Of a stretch of 64,000 nucleotides of DNA, positions 8,864 to 17,342 are shown piece after piece. Position numbers and translations under genes: made by a program. Under the pieces are notes generated by a model that worked only from the letters and a program-made list of their open reading frames with translations, did not search any database and was not told the origin of the DNA. Source of the DNA: CAYREX01 sp964423505 (lineage in GTDB: Bacteria; Fermentibacterota; Fermentibacteria; Fermentibacterales; JCC-6); assembly GCA_964423505.1 (NCBI GenBank), contig CAYREX010000012.1:38744-102743 (forward strand), written 5' to 3'. How positions within the stretch are numbered: position 1 is the first letter of the stretch; each line of letters starts with the position of its first letter.

Positions 8864-10273
8864 TTGAGGACCCGCCGCGGCAGCAGGAGAGGCGGCCGGG
8901 GCTCCCGCAGGGGTGCCGTGCTGGCCGTAACCCTCGTCCTCTCGCTGGTCCTCCTCGTACTCTCCACCTCGATCTTCTACCTGTTCATGATGAACCTCGG
9001 CTCCTACGAGTTCGTCTCCGGCAGGATAAAGGCGCTTGCGGCGGCGGAGGCCGGGGCCAACATAGCCCTCTACCACCTCTCGCAGGGTAACGGCGCCCCG
9101 GTCGGACCGCCCTTCTCAATGCCGGGTGACAGCGCACAGTGGATGGACCTTCCCGGCGAGGGGATGGCATGGGTCGTGGTAGACCCGTTCGACTCCAACA
9201 GCATGCCCAACATGATAGGCGGCGTGGAGATAAGGAGCAGGGGCATCAGCGGCGACGTCACCAGGGACATCGTGGTGCGCGCCTCCCCGGACTACCCCTC
9301 CCGCTACGCCATCCTGGTGGACGGAAGGGTGCCGAACGGCTTCTTCCGCGACGGCAGCTTCGTCGACGGCCCGGTCCATGCCAACGGGCTGGTGGAGTTC
9401 TCCAGCATGAGCGCCGACTCCACCGACGACCCGTTCGTCTCGGCCGTCTCCACCAGCCAGGAGAGCTTCTACTTCGCCGGCGCCGGCTACTCGGACGAGC
9501 CGCACCCGCCCGGCTCGAGCGTCTGGGTCAGGCCCTATGCCAGGCATTCCCAGGGAGCGCCCTACTGGCAGACCGAGGCGGACAGCGTGAGCTTCGGCGA
9601 CCTCTACCAGGACCTGGCCGACCTCAGGATGGAGGCCATGACCGACGGCCTCGTCCTCACCGCACCGGAGCGGATCGTGGTCAGCGGCGGCCAGCTCCAG
9701 ACGCTGGACCGGCCGGACGGCGAGCCGGTCTCCCACGACATCACCGGGGTGGACATAGTCTACGTCCAGGGAGGCGCCAGGCCGGTCTACTTCAAGACGG
9801 CCACGCCGCCCTCGCAGCCGGTCACCTTCGTCTTCACCGGCTCGGTCTACATCTACGGCGACGTGGCCTCCCCCTCGACCGGGCCGCTCTCGGTGGTCAC
9901 CATGGGGGACGCCGTCATAGCCGGCGACCCGGACCTCACGGGGGAGGATGACTGGCCGAGCCCCTGGAACGTGCACACCGACGACAACGTCGAGTTCCAC
10001 GGGGTGCTGGCCGCTCCCGGCGGCCGCCTCAGGGCGCAGGACTCCGGCAGGCCGGACCCGGCGGTCCGCTTCACCGTCTACGGAGGCATCATCCAGGATG
10101 ACTTCGGCATCACCGGCGTGGCGGGACGGGGCTACGAGCTGCACGTCGCCTGGGACCAGGACCTGACCACCAGGCACCCGCCCGGTTTCCCCTCCCTCGA
10201 CAGGTGGAAGATGCTGTCCTGGCAGCAGGACCCGGATTACGGAGAGCTGAGCATAGATGACAACATGTTCTAG
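8864..10273 (+). CDS. PilX-like pilus-associated protein 2
   Basis: This is a 469-aa paralogue of the preceding protein. It begins with an arginine-rich leader (LRTRRGSRRGGRGSRRG) and an assembly helix (AVLAVTLVLSLVLLVLSTSI), followed by GSYEFVSGRIKALAAAEAGAN. Shared landmarks with its neighbour are the GPVHANG loop, a central beta-rich segment and the tail HPPGFPSLDRW...LSIDDNMF. TTG 8864 is the only start that keeps the basic leader; a purine-rich stretch (GGGAGGGAGGAACCGGGGAG) lies upstream. No enzyme motif is visible. As in PilX/GspK proteins, it probably primes or decorates a pilus; the size (about twice PilX) is unusual. Confidence 0.75.
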   Translation: MRTRRGSRRGGRGSRRGAVLAVTLVLSLVLLVLSTSIFYLFMMNLGSYEFVSGRIKALAAAEAGANIALYHLSQGNGAPVGPPFSMPGDSAQWMDLPGEGMAWVVVDPFDSNSMPNMIGGVEIRSRGISGDVTRDIVVRASPDYPSRYAILVDGRVPNGFFRDGSFVDGPVHANGLVEFSSMSADSTDDPFVSAVSTSQESFYFAGAGYSDEPHPPGSSVWVRPYARHSQGAPYWQTEADSVSFGDLYQDLADLRMEAMTDGLVLTAPERIVVSGGQLQTLDRPDGEPVSHDITGVDIVYVQGGARPVYFKTATPPSQPVTFVFTGSVYIYGDVASPSTGPLSVVTMGDAVIAGDPDLTGEDDWPSPWNVHTDDNVEFHGVLAAPGGRLRAQDSGRPDPAVRFTVYGGIIQDDFGITGVAGRGYELHVAWDQDLTTRHPPGFPSLDRWKMLSWQQDPDYGELSIDDNMF

Positions 10274-10374
10274 AGGATGCGATTACGGAGATACCCACGT
10301 TACCGGCCGGTGGCCGGGATGCAGATTCGACGGCGCACCGGGAGGTGCGATATGAGCTGGAAGGCGAGGCAATC

Positions 10375-13317
10375 ATGAGCCGCAGGAGAACGAGCGGATA
10401 CACGCTGGTCGAGATGGCCATCGTGGTCGCCGTCCTGGGCGTGGTCCTCACGGCGGTCTACCTTTTCTTCTTCACCCAGGAGGACACTGCCAGATCGCTG
10501 GCGGACGTCAACAGGTCGGCGCTCGACGGCCGGATGGCCCTCGACGAGGTCGAGGGCTTCCTCAGGAACGCGGGGCTGGTAACCGCCGACCCGGGAGGGG
10601 AGTGGCATCCCGTCATAGAGGCGGGACCGTCCAGCGTCACCTTCGTATCCGACGTGGAGACCCCGGGCATGCTGGGCCCGGAGGACACCCTCACCCTCAC
10701 CCGCGACGAAGAAGGCATGCTCGAGGTCACCGATGCCTCCGGCGACATGGTCTACGACGGCAGCATACCGGGCAGCATGACCCTCTCCTATTACGACGGC
10801 GAGGGCGAGGAGCTGGATGGGGAGCTGCTGGCGACCACCGCAGGGCGGGACCGCATCCGCAGGATTACCGTCACCTTCGACACCAGCGGCGACCGGGCGC
10901 CCGGCTCCAGGACCTTCTCGCCTCCGAACCTCGCCTACGCCGGAGGCCGCCTCCAGAGGGAGGGGGCCGGAGGGGCTCCGCTCTCCCCGGGCAGGCTCGG
11001 CTCCCGGAACGAGCACTTCCTCGACGAGGACTTCGAGACCTGGCCGCCCGTGCTGGCCTGGGAGGACAGCATAGAGAGCGAGCTCGGCTGGGTGCCGATA
11101 AGGACCGAGGACTTCGAGACCTACTCCTCCTGGCTCAACAACTGGGTCTTCTACAGCGAGGACAACGGCCGGATCCGCAGGAGCAGCACCATCAGCGCCC
11201 ACAGCGGGACCTACTCGATGGTCATGGACGCCTATCCCGGCGGAGTCAACAGCCTCAACGCCGCAATATGGTCCACGGACCTGTCGGAGTACGACGAGTA
11301 CTCCGACCAGCTCAGGCTGAGCTACTGGTGGAAGGGCTACGACGAGGCGCACTCGCAGGACGGCGTCTTCTACCCGGACTACACCACCGGCTCCGTGGTG
11401 ATGATAGACTCCGAGGACTTCACCGGATTCGACCTGGACCGGCGGGGCGACTGGACCTACTGGAACACCACCTACGGCAACATAGAGGTGGTGGACACAT
11501 GGCCGCATGACGGCAACTACGTCAACATGGACACCAGGGGCAACGGAAGGCTCAGCCAGAACAGGCTCATGTGGGAGAACGACCTCTCCGCCTGGTCGGC
11601 CAGCACCGACCTCGAGCTCCGGTACTACTTCTGCAGCCGAGACGACGAGACGCACAGCACCACCACCGGCGACTTCATAGGGCTGGCGGACGAGGAGGGC
11701 ATATCCGGACCCATCGCGCTCGTCCAGTACCTCACGCCCGATGTCTTCCCCAACGGCTCGTGGGTCTCCAGGACCGTCGACCTGGACGCAGCCGTTCCCA
11801 CCGGGTACGACTGGTCGGAGTTCAGGATAGTCTTCGGACAGTCGGACGACGAGGCCACGGTGTCGCAGTTCGGCGACGCGGGCATATCCCTGGACAACGT
11901 CCAGATATGGGAGAACGCCGAAGCCGAGACCACGTTCACTGACGCCCTGCTCTCCGGAAGGCCCTCCGGCAGCGTCTGGGAGGAGGAGACGGTCGATCTT
12001 GACTCCGAGGCCAGGATACACGGGAGACCCTTCTCCGCCGACTACGAGATAGCCTTCTGCCAGTACGACGACTACAGCTACAGCTCGGACGGCATAGTCT
12101 ACGACGACATCCAGGTGGAGGAGCAGAAGCAGACCGTCATAGGGTGGACCCACGGGGCCATCACCGGCAACGACCAGTGGATGCCCTCCGACCACGACTC
12201 ATACACGGGGGACGACTGCTGGTCGGTGAACGGCGCCGACAACTACGACACCGGGACACACCAGGCCTGGCTCCAGACGCCGGACATAGACCTGACCGGG
12301 TACAGCGGCGAGGACCGGATATCCTTCTCCTTCCATCACCAGTACGACTGGGCGGGCGACGGAGACGGCTGCCACGTGGAGATATGGGACGAGGACGACT
12401 CGCAGTGGGAGCTGCTGGTCCCCTACTGGGGCTACTACACCAGCTCCGTGCCCGGCCTCTCCGGCGAGCCGGGCTGGACCGGCGCCAACTCCGGCTGGAA
12501 CTACTGCGTCATGGACATAACCGAGTACGCCGGTCAGACCACCAGGGTCCGCTTCGTGTACGGGCTGGTCGGCTCCTCCACCGACTACGGCTGGGACATA
12601 GACTACACCAGGGTGAAGATAGGCATAGACTGGCCGCAGGTAGTCTTCTACGGCTGGCCCGCCCAGCCCTACGCCGACTGGTTCGCCTACACCTCGCCCT
12701 CCGGCTACGGAGACCCCTCCTCCGCCGGCCAGGGCAGCCGGTGCGCGGGCAACGACCTGGCCTACGGCGGGATATGGGACACCTACTACGAGGACAACAC
12801 CCACAACGCCCTGGTCTCGCCGCCGGTGCCGTACGACAACTCCGGCGGCAGCTACTACTACATCCAGTTCCAGAACTGCCTCAGGACGGAGTTCGGCCAT
12901 GATACCGGCTACCTGGACATAGCCGCCTTCGGCACCACGATACACGACACCACCTGGGTGAACGTGGCATCCTGGTCCGGCTACTCCAACAACTGGTGGG
13001 AGACCAGGATAGACGTAGAGCCCTACCTCGGGCTGGTCGGCTCCGACGAGGTGGTCTTCCGCTTCAGGATGGACGCCGACGGGACCTCCTCCGACTTCGG
13101 GGGATGGAACGTCGACAGCATCAAGTGTTTCTCCTCTACGGTTCCCCTGCCCGAGCAGATGACGCCACTGCTGAGCGGCGGTGCCGGGGAGACGGGGATT
13201 GTGTATATAAGCCCGGAAGAGGGCAATGCTTCAATGCCCGCGGGAACGGATCCGTCCTACGCGCCGGCGTACATGGATGACCGAAGGAGGCCTTCGGCGG
13301 AGGTGCCCCGGCGCTGA
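10375..13317 (+). CDS. Giant prepilin-like protein 2 (PilW-type head plus MAM/jelly-roll modules)
   Basis: ATG 10375 gives 980 aa with leader MSRRRTSG and mature start YTLVEMAIVVAVLGVVLTAV, so Glu5 is present. GAGG at 10366-10369 is well spaced; an upstream GTG (10345) would lengthen the leader. Residues about 35-195 are PilW-like (LDGRMALDEVEGFLRNAG). The rest consists of repeated beta-sandwich modules with phrases also found in giant prepilin 1: EDFTGFDLDRRGDWTYW, RLSQNRLMWENDL, GISLDNVQIWE, GNDLAYGG...YYEDN, FGGWNVDSIKCF. It lacks the Rossmann-like insert of its paralogue and has a 60-residue proline-rich tail. It is presumably exported and assembled by the type IV pilus machinery encoded from 54655. 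Confidence 0.8.
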   Translation: MSRRRTSGYTLVEMAIVVAVLGVVLTAVYLFFFTQEDTARSLADVNRSALDGRMALDEVEGFLRNAGLVTADPGGEWHPVIEAGPSSVTFVSDVETPGMLGPEDTLTLTRDEEGMLEVTDASGDMVYDGSIPGSMTLSYYDGEGEELDGELLATTAGRDRIRRITVTFDTSGDRAPGSRTFSPPNLAYAGGRLQREGAGGAPLSPGRLGSRNEHFLDEDFETWPPVLAWEDSIESELGWVPIRTEDFETYSSWLNNWVFYSEDNGRIRRSSTISAHSGTYSMVMDAYPGGVNSLNAAIWSTDLSEYDEYSDQLRLSYWWKGYDEAHSQDGVFYPDYTTGSVVMIDSEDFTGFDLDRRGDWTYWNTTYGNIEVVDTWPHDGNYVNMDTRGNGRLSQNRLMWENDLSAWSASTDLELRYYFCSRDDETHSTTTGDFIGLADEEGISGPIALVQYLTPDVFPNGSWVSRTVDLDAAVPTGYDWSEFRIVFGQSDDEATVSQFGDAGISLDNVQIWENAEAETTFTDALLSGRPSGSVWEEETVDLDSEARIHGRPFSADYEIAFCQYDDYSYSSDGIVYDDIQVEEQKQTVIGWTHGAITGNDQWMPSDHDSYTGDDCWSVNGADNYDTGTHQAWLQTPDIDLTGYSGEDRISFSFHHQYDWAGDGDGCHVEIWDEDDSQWELLVPYWGYYTSSVPGLSGEPGWTGANSGWNYCVMDITEYAGQTTRVRFVYGLVGSSTDYGWDIDYTRVKIGIDWPQVVFYGWPAQPYADWFAYTSPSGYGDPSSAGQGSRCAGNDLAYGGIWDTYYEDNTHNALVSPPVPYDNSGGSYYYIQFQNCLRTEFGHDTGYLDIAAFGTTIHDTTWVNVASWSGYSNNWWETRIDVEPYLGLVGSDEVVFRFRMDADGTSSDFGGWNVDSIKCFSSTVPLPEQMTPLLSGGAGETGIVYISPEEGNASMPAGTDPSYAPAYMDDRRRPSAEVPRR

Positions 13318-13358
13318 TCCGACCGCTCGGGCTCGACAAGAGAGGGAAGGACCGCACG

Positions 13359-16283
13359 ATGAGGAGTAAGGTACCGTACCTGGCGGCCCTGGCCGCCGTA
13401 ACGCTCCTCGGGCTCGTCATGTCCTGCGAGGAGGACCCCCAGGGCCCGGGCTCGGGTATGACAGTAACGCTTGCGACGCCGCCGGCCGGCGGCGCCGAAG
13501 CCGACTCGACGTTCGTCATAGAGTGGACCAGCACCAACGCTGCCGGAAACGCCTCCGTGGCTCTCTACTACGACACCGACATGAACCCCAACCTCAAGGA
13601 GCCCATCGTGGCCGGTCAGGCCGCCAGCGGCAACTACACCTGGGACTGCGCCCAGGTGCCGGAGGGGACCTACTACATCTACGCCGTCATCTCCGGCGGG
13701 GGACAGACCGCCGATACCTACAGCCCCGGCACGGTCACCCTCACGCACCCGTGGGCGACGCCTTCCATCACCGTGCTCACCCCGCCCGCCGGCGGCGCCA
13801 CGGCGGACAGCACCTACACCATAACCTGGCAGACCAGCAACTTCGACTCGGCGGACGTCGAGCTGGCCTACTCGCTGGACACCCTCCCCGAGAACGCCGT
13901 CCTGATAGCGGGGCACCTGGAGGACACCGGCTCCTTCGTCTGGGACTGCTCCAGGATAGACATAGGCGAGTACTACATCTACGCCAAGGCGGTCGAGATA
14001 GAGGGCGGCCACCACAGGTCAGGGGCGGGTGCTCTCGCCTCCATCGGCGGCACCGACGGCCCGAAGGTCGAGGCCTACGACTGGAGCGACAGCACGCTCA
14101 CGATCGAGCACGGCGGCGGCGAGCCGGAGATAAGGGTCACCCAGCCGCCCGCGGAAGGCTCCGTGGCGGACAGCCTGTTCATGATAGAGTGGGTCTCCAT
14201 AGCCTCCGCAGGTGCGACCGTCGACCTCTACTACGATACCGACACCATGCCAGGCTCCGGACTCGAGCAGATAGCGGCCCAAGTTCCCGACACCAGCGCC
14301 TACCTCTGGGACTGCAGCCGCATAGACCAGGGCGACTACTACATCTTCGCCAGGATATTCGACGGGGACGGACCGCTGACAGGGCTTCTCAGGGCCCAGG
14401 ACGAGGACTACAGCGACGGCATCCTCTCCATAGTCCACGGCAGCGGCAGGTTCGAGATAACCATGCCGCCGGCCGGCGGGGTTGAGGCGGACAGCGCCTT
14501 CGTGGTGGAGTGGGTGAGCGACCAGCCCACCTCCGAGACCGTCGATCTCTGGTACTCTGCCGACACCACCGGCTCCGAGCTGTTCACGATGGTGGAGGAT
14601 GCCCCGAACGAGGGCAACTACCGCTGGGACTGCCTGTCGGTCCCGGAGGGCGACTGGTGGGTCTACGGCGCGATTGAGCTCGCCTCCGACACCCTGACCG
14701 ACTGGAGCGCCGGGCCTGTCATCCTGACCCACACCGGTTACGCCATAGAGGTGACCGCGCCACCGGCCGGGGGCGCTACCGCCGACACCAGCTACACCAT
14801 CGAATGGACCGCAACCGGTCCGGACAGCGGCGTGGTCGACCTGGCCTACGACGACGACCTCGAACCCTCCTTCATGAGGCCGATAGCCGAGGGTCTGGAC
14901 AACACCGGCTCGTACGACTGGGACTGCTCCGCCGTCCCCGAGGGCAGCTACTACATCTACGCCACCATCCACGACCCGTCCGACGGGAGCGTGCTCTGGG
15001 CCGGCTACGCATGGGACTACAGCGACGGCCTGCTGACAATCCAGCACGAGACCACCTACGATCTCAGGATAACCATGCCTCCGGAGGAGGGCGCCCAGGC
15101 GGACAGCCTCTTCCTGGTGGAGTGGGTCACCGACGCCCCCGGCTCCATGACCCTGGACCTCTACTACTCCGCGGACACAAGCGGGACGGAGCTCTTCCCG
15201 ATAGAGAACGGAGCGCCCAACACCGGCAGCTACCTCTGGGACACTTCGGTCGTGCCCGAGGGCGACTGGTACGTCTACGGCGCCCTCAACGAGGCGGACG
15301 CGACTACCGACTGGTCCGCCGGTCAACTCACCGTGACCCACTTCGAGTACACCATGGAGGTCACCGCGCCGCCTGCAGGCGGCGCCTCGGCCGACTCGAC
15401 CTACACGGTCGAGTGGACCGCAACCGGCCCGGCCGGAGCGGTGGTCGACCTCTTCTACGATGTCGACACCGACCCGACCACCATGAGCCTCATCAGGGAG
15501 AACGTGCCGAACGGCGGCAGCTTCACCTGGAACACCATGGGAGTCGCGGAGGGGGAGTACTACGTCTACGCCATCATACACCCGCCCGGCACAGACCCGA
15601 CCGACGCGGGCTGGAGAACCGCAGCCGACTACAGCGACGGGACCCTGACCATCGACCACGCGGACTATTACGTCATGGTCACAGCGCCTCCGGAGTGGGG
15701 CGCCCAGGCGGACGACGAGTACACCATCCAGTGGGCCGCCGTCGCGCCGTCGGGCACCACCGTCGACCTCTACACCGATGACGACACCGAGCCCGGCTCG
15801 GGCCTGGAGGCCATAGAGCTCGCCGTACCCTGGGACGACTACCAGTACGTCTGGGACTGCCACGGGGTGGAGGAGGGCGCCTACTACATCTACGCCGAGA
15901 TGCACTCCCCCCATCTGGACGAGACCTGGACCGACTACAGCGACAGCACCCTGGTAATCGACCACGACCCGCTCTACCTGTTCATAACCGAGCCGCCGGC
16001 CGTAGGGGCAAGCGCAGACTCTATCTTCCTGGTGGAGTGGCTTTCGGACGGGCCGATAAGCAGGACCATCGACCTCTACTACGACACGGACACCATTCCC
16101 GACTCCGGTCTGGAGCTCATAGTGGCGGACGAGCCCTCGGGCCACCAGACCAGCACCTACAGGTGGGACTGCAGCGCCGTCCCAGAGGGCGAGTACTACG
16201 TGTACGGGATGCTGCGGGACGGCTTCACCAGGGAGGACACCGTCACCCACTACAGCCGCGGCACCCTCGACATCCAACACTGA
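13359..16283 (+). CDS. Nine-repeat Ig/FN3-like surface lipoprotein
   Basis: This 974-aa protein has a lipoprotein signal (MRSKVPYLAALAAVTLLGLVMSC; lipobox VMSC, lipidated Cys23). Behind it are nine tandem copies of a module of about 100 aa, beginning near residues 34, 136, 257, 364, 462, 567, 664, 769 and 872. Each opens with a form of T-x-P-P-A-G-G-A-x-A-D-S, then x-I-E-W, a V-D-L-Y-Y-D-T-D core, Y-x-W-D-C-S, V-P-E-G-x-Y-Y-I-Y-A and closes with D-Y-S-D-G-T-L-T-I-x-H. The fold is most likely an all-beta Ig or fibronectin type III sandwich. The ribosome site GAGAGGGAAGG precedes ATG 13359. It is the last gene of the prepilin operon and its TGA is shared with the left end of the RAYT element. 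Function unknown; a stalk, adhesin or pilus dock is plausible. Confidence 0.8.
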   Translation: MRSKVPYLAALAAVTLLGLVMSCEEDPQGPGSGMTVTLATPPAGGAEADSTFVIEWTSTNAAGNASVALYYDTDMNPNLKEPIVAGQAASGNYTWDCAQVPEGTYYIYAVISGGGQTADTYSPGTVTLTHPWATPSITVLTPPAGGATADSTYTITWQTSNFDSADVELAYSLDTLPENAVLIAGHLEDTGSFVWDCSRIDIGEYYIYAKAVEIEGGHHRSGAGALASIGGTDGPKVEAYDWSDSTLTIEHGGGEPEIRVTQPPAEGSVADSLFMIEWVSIASAGATVDLYYDTDTMPGSGLEQIAAQVPDTSAYLWDCSRIDQGDYYIFARIFDGDGPLTGLLRAQDEDYSDGILSIVHGSGRFEITMPPAGGVEADSAFVVEWVSDQPTSETVDLWYSADTTGSELFTMVEDAPNEGNYRWDCLSVPEGDWWVYGAIELASDTLTDWSAGPVILTHTGYAIEVTAPPAGGATADTSYTIEWTATGPDSGVVDLAYDDDLEPSFMRPIAEGLDNTGSYDWDCSAVPEGSYYIYATIHDPSDGSVLWAGYAWDYSDGLLTIQHETTYDLRITMPPEEGAQADSLFLVEWVTDAPGSMTLDLYYSADTSGTELFPIENGAPNTGSYLWDTSVVPEGDWYVYGALNEADATTDWSAGQLTVTHFEYTMEVTAPPAGGASADSTYTVEWTATGPAGAVVDLFYDVDTDPTTMSLIRENVPNGGSFTWNTMGVAEGEYYVYAIIHPPGTDPTDAGWRTAADYSDGTLTIDHADYYVMVTAPPEWGAQADDEYTIQWAAVAPSGTTVDLYTDDDTEPGSGLEAIELAVPWDDYQYVWDCHGVEEGAYYIYAEMHSPHLDETWTDYSDSTLVIDHDPLYLFITEPPAVGASADSIFLVEWLSDGPISRTIDLYYDTDTIPDSGLELIVADEPSGHQTSTYRWDCSAVPEGEYYVYGMLRDGFTREDTVTHYSRGTLDIQH

Positions 16284-16325
16284 TTCAACCCCGGGGTCGG
16301 AGCACGCGGTTGAATTGATTCAACT
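16281..16325 (+). repeat. REP-like inverted repeat, left copy
   Basis: This 45-base sequence starts TGATTCAACCCCGGGGTCGG and is identical to the reverse complement of 17298-17342. Internally ATTCAAC (positions 3-9) can pair with GTTGAAT (29-35), and that strand can pair again with ATTCAAC (38-44), giving alternative hairpins. The opening TGA is the stop codon of the nine-repeat lipoprotein, and the last bases hold most of the transposase stop. Confidence 0.9.
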
Positions 16326-17202
16326 AGGGGGCCGGAGCAGAACCCGCTCCGGCCCCCTTCACTATCTTGCATACAGTGGATTTGTGCAGCCCCAGGCTCC
16401 GTGCAATCTCCGTCTGCTCGTAGCCGTACTGCTCGACTGCCTTCCTGATGACCGCATTCCTTGCATGCCTGTCGCGACCTTCCGCTGCGGCCAGGATCCG
16501 GTCAAGAGGTGGTCTGAGAGGGCTCTCCATCGGGGGTTTCGCCGGTGAGCGGAGAACGGCTTCGGCACCAAATCTCTCGATCATCGACTTGCGGAAAGCG
16601 GCGTCACCGACCACCGGCTCGCCGAGATCCAGCTCGAGCATGCCTCCCGGCTCCATTCCCTCTCGGATGAAGCAGATGAATGCCTCGAGCGCCTGGCTCC
16701 CATGGCCTCCGAAGTACTCGAGTACGTTTGACCCCACGGGCTTTCCGAGTCTCTCTGCTGCTACCCCGACGGTCTCGCTGTAGCTGCTCCATCGATAGTG
16801 AGAAGGATGCTCCACCATACCGGCCCTGACCGGATTGAGCAGGATGTACCTCACGAGCTCGATCAGGTAGTTCTCCCTCTGGACGAGTGAGCTCCCGAAC
16901 CTTCCCTGGAACAGATGACCGACATGCTCGTGCTTCCTGTTGAAGTAGGTGGCGTACCACCCGTTCAGTATGCGCATTCCGTGGGACAGGTTGGGAAGGG
17001 GGGTCTCGAGGAGGAGATGGTAGTGGTTCGTCATCAGGCAGTAGGCGTGACAGATCCATTCTTCCCGGCCGATCGTATCAGCTAGGCAGTCGAGGAACTT
17101 CTCCCTGTCCCTCCGGTCGAGGAAGAGCTTCCTCTTCTCGCTGCGGCGGTCGTACACGTGGTACAACCCGCCCGGCATCTCCAGCCTTCTTCTCCTTGCC
17201 AT
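16324..17202 (-). CDS. REP-associated tyrosine transposase (Y1_Tnp family) with C-terminal helix-turn-helix
   Basis: This 292-aa protein begins MARRRRLEMPGGLYHVYDR, the usual RAYT opening. HUH-nuclease histidines are in MTNHYHLLLE (about residues 57-66), and the catalytic tyrosine is expected in ELVRYILLNPVRAG. The C-terminal part (QTEIARSLGLHKSTVCKIVKG) is a DNA-binding helix-turn-helix, as in RAYTs carrying a DnaA- or Trp repressor-like domain. Such proteins cut single-stranded REP hairpins. The stop overlaps the left inverted repeat. A TTGAAC-N17-TACAAT promoter ends 6 bases before the ATG, so the message should be leaderless. The coding sequence looks intact. Codon usage is less GC-biased than neighbours, in keeping with a mobile gene. 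Confidence 0.9.
   Translation of the reverse strand: MARRRRLEMPGGLYHVYDRRSEKRKLFLDRRDREKFLDCLADTIGREEWICHAYCLMTNHYHLLLETPLPNLSHGMRILNGWYATYFNRKHEHVGHLFQGRFGSSLVQRENYLIELVRYILLNPVRAGMVEHPSHYRWSSYSETVGVAAERLGKPVGSNVLEYFGGHGSQALEAFICFIREGMEPGGMLELDLGEPVVGDAAFRKSMIERFGAEAVLRSPAKPPMESPLRPPLDRILAAAEGRDRHARNAVIRKAVEQYGYEQTEIARSLGLHKSTVCKIVKGAGAGSAPAP
16327..16357. terminator. GC-rich hairpin inside the left RAYT end
   Basis: A 12-bp perfect stem (GGGGGCCGGAGC with GCTCCGGCCCCC) has a 7-base loop, followed by TTC. It overlaps the last codons of the transposase and could stop transcription from the lipoprotein operon. It may equally be part of the REP structure recognised by the transposase. Confidence 0.6.
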
Positions 17203-17208
17203 GTCTTC

Positions 17209-17237
17209 ATTGTACCCGGGTGGGAAGGAGAGTTCAA
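17209..17237 (-). promoter_or_regulatory. Sigma-70 type promoter of the RAYT gene
   Basis: On the minus strand TTGAAC (17237-17232), a 17-base spacer and TACAAT (17214-17209) are followed by only six bases before the ATG. Transcription would start at or next to the A of the start codon. Confidence 0.6.
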
Positions 17238-17260
17238 GTCCTCGGCTCCGGATGGGAGGA

Positions 17261-17294
17261 GGGCCGGAGCCGACCTGGTCTTCTGCTCCGGCCC
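17261..17294. repeat. GC-rich hairpin inside the right RAYT end
   Basis: GGGCCGGAGC (17261-17270) pairs with GCTCCGGCCC (17285-17294) across a 14-base loop. It mirrors the hairpin inside the left end and shares the GCCGGAGC core, so it is probably part of the transposable structure. Confidence 0.5.
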
Positions 17295-17297
17295 TGG

Positions 17298-17342
17298 AGT
17301 TGAATCAATTCAACCGCGTGCTCCGACCCCGGGGTTGAATCA
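17298..17342 (-). repeat. REP-like inverted repeat, right copy
   Basis: This is an exact reverse complement of 16281-16325. Read on the minus strand it begins with TGA, which is the stop codon of glyA, and runs towards the transposase. Confidence 0.9.

Larger units (their letters stand above)
16281..17342. mobile_element. RAYT element with 45-bp perfect inverted ends
   Basis: A Y1-type transposase gene is enclosed by two 45-bp perfect inverted repeats (16281-16325 and 17298-17342). GC-rich hairpins lie just inside each end. The first three bases of each repeat form the stop codon of the flanking gene, the lipoprotein on the left and glyA on the right. The unit fills a convergent intergenic gap. 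RAYTs are known to move REP/BIME sequences; this arrangement as one transposed unit is inference. Confidence 0.75.

Noticed and set aside
14019..16280. 753-aa open frame on the minus strand
   Set aside because: It is antisense to the nine-repeat lipoprotein, has no ribosome site or domains, and mirrors its repeats. Long antisense frames are expected at this GC.
16281..17342. CRISPR-like or IS-type interpretation of the repeats
   Set aside because: There are only two inverted copies, no spacers, and the enzyme is a Y1 HUH transposase, not a DDE transposase. RAYT/REP explains it.
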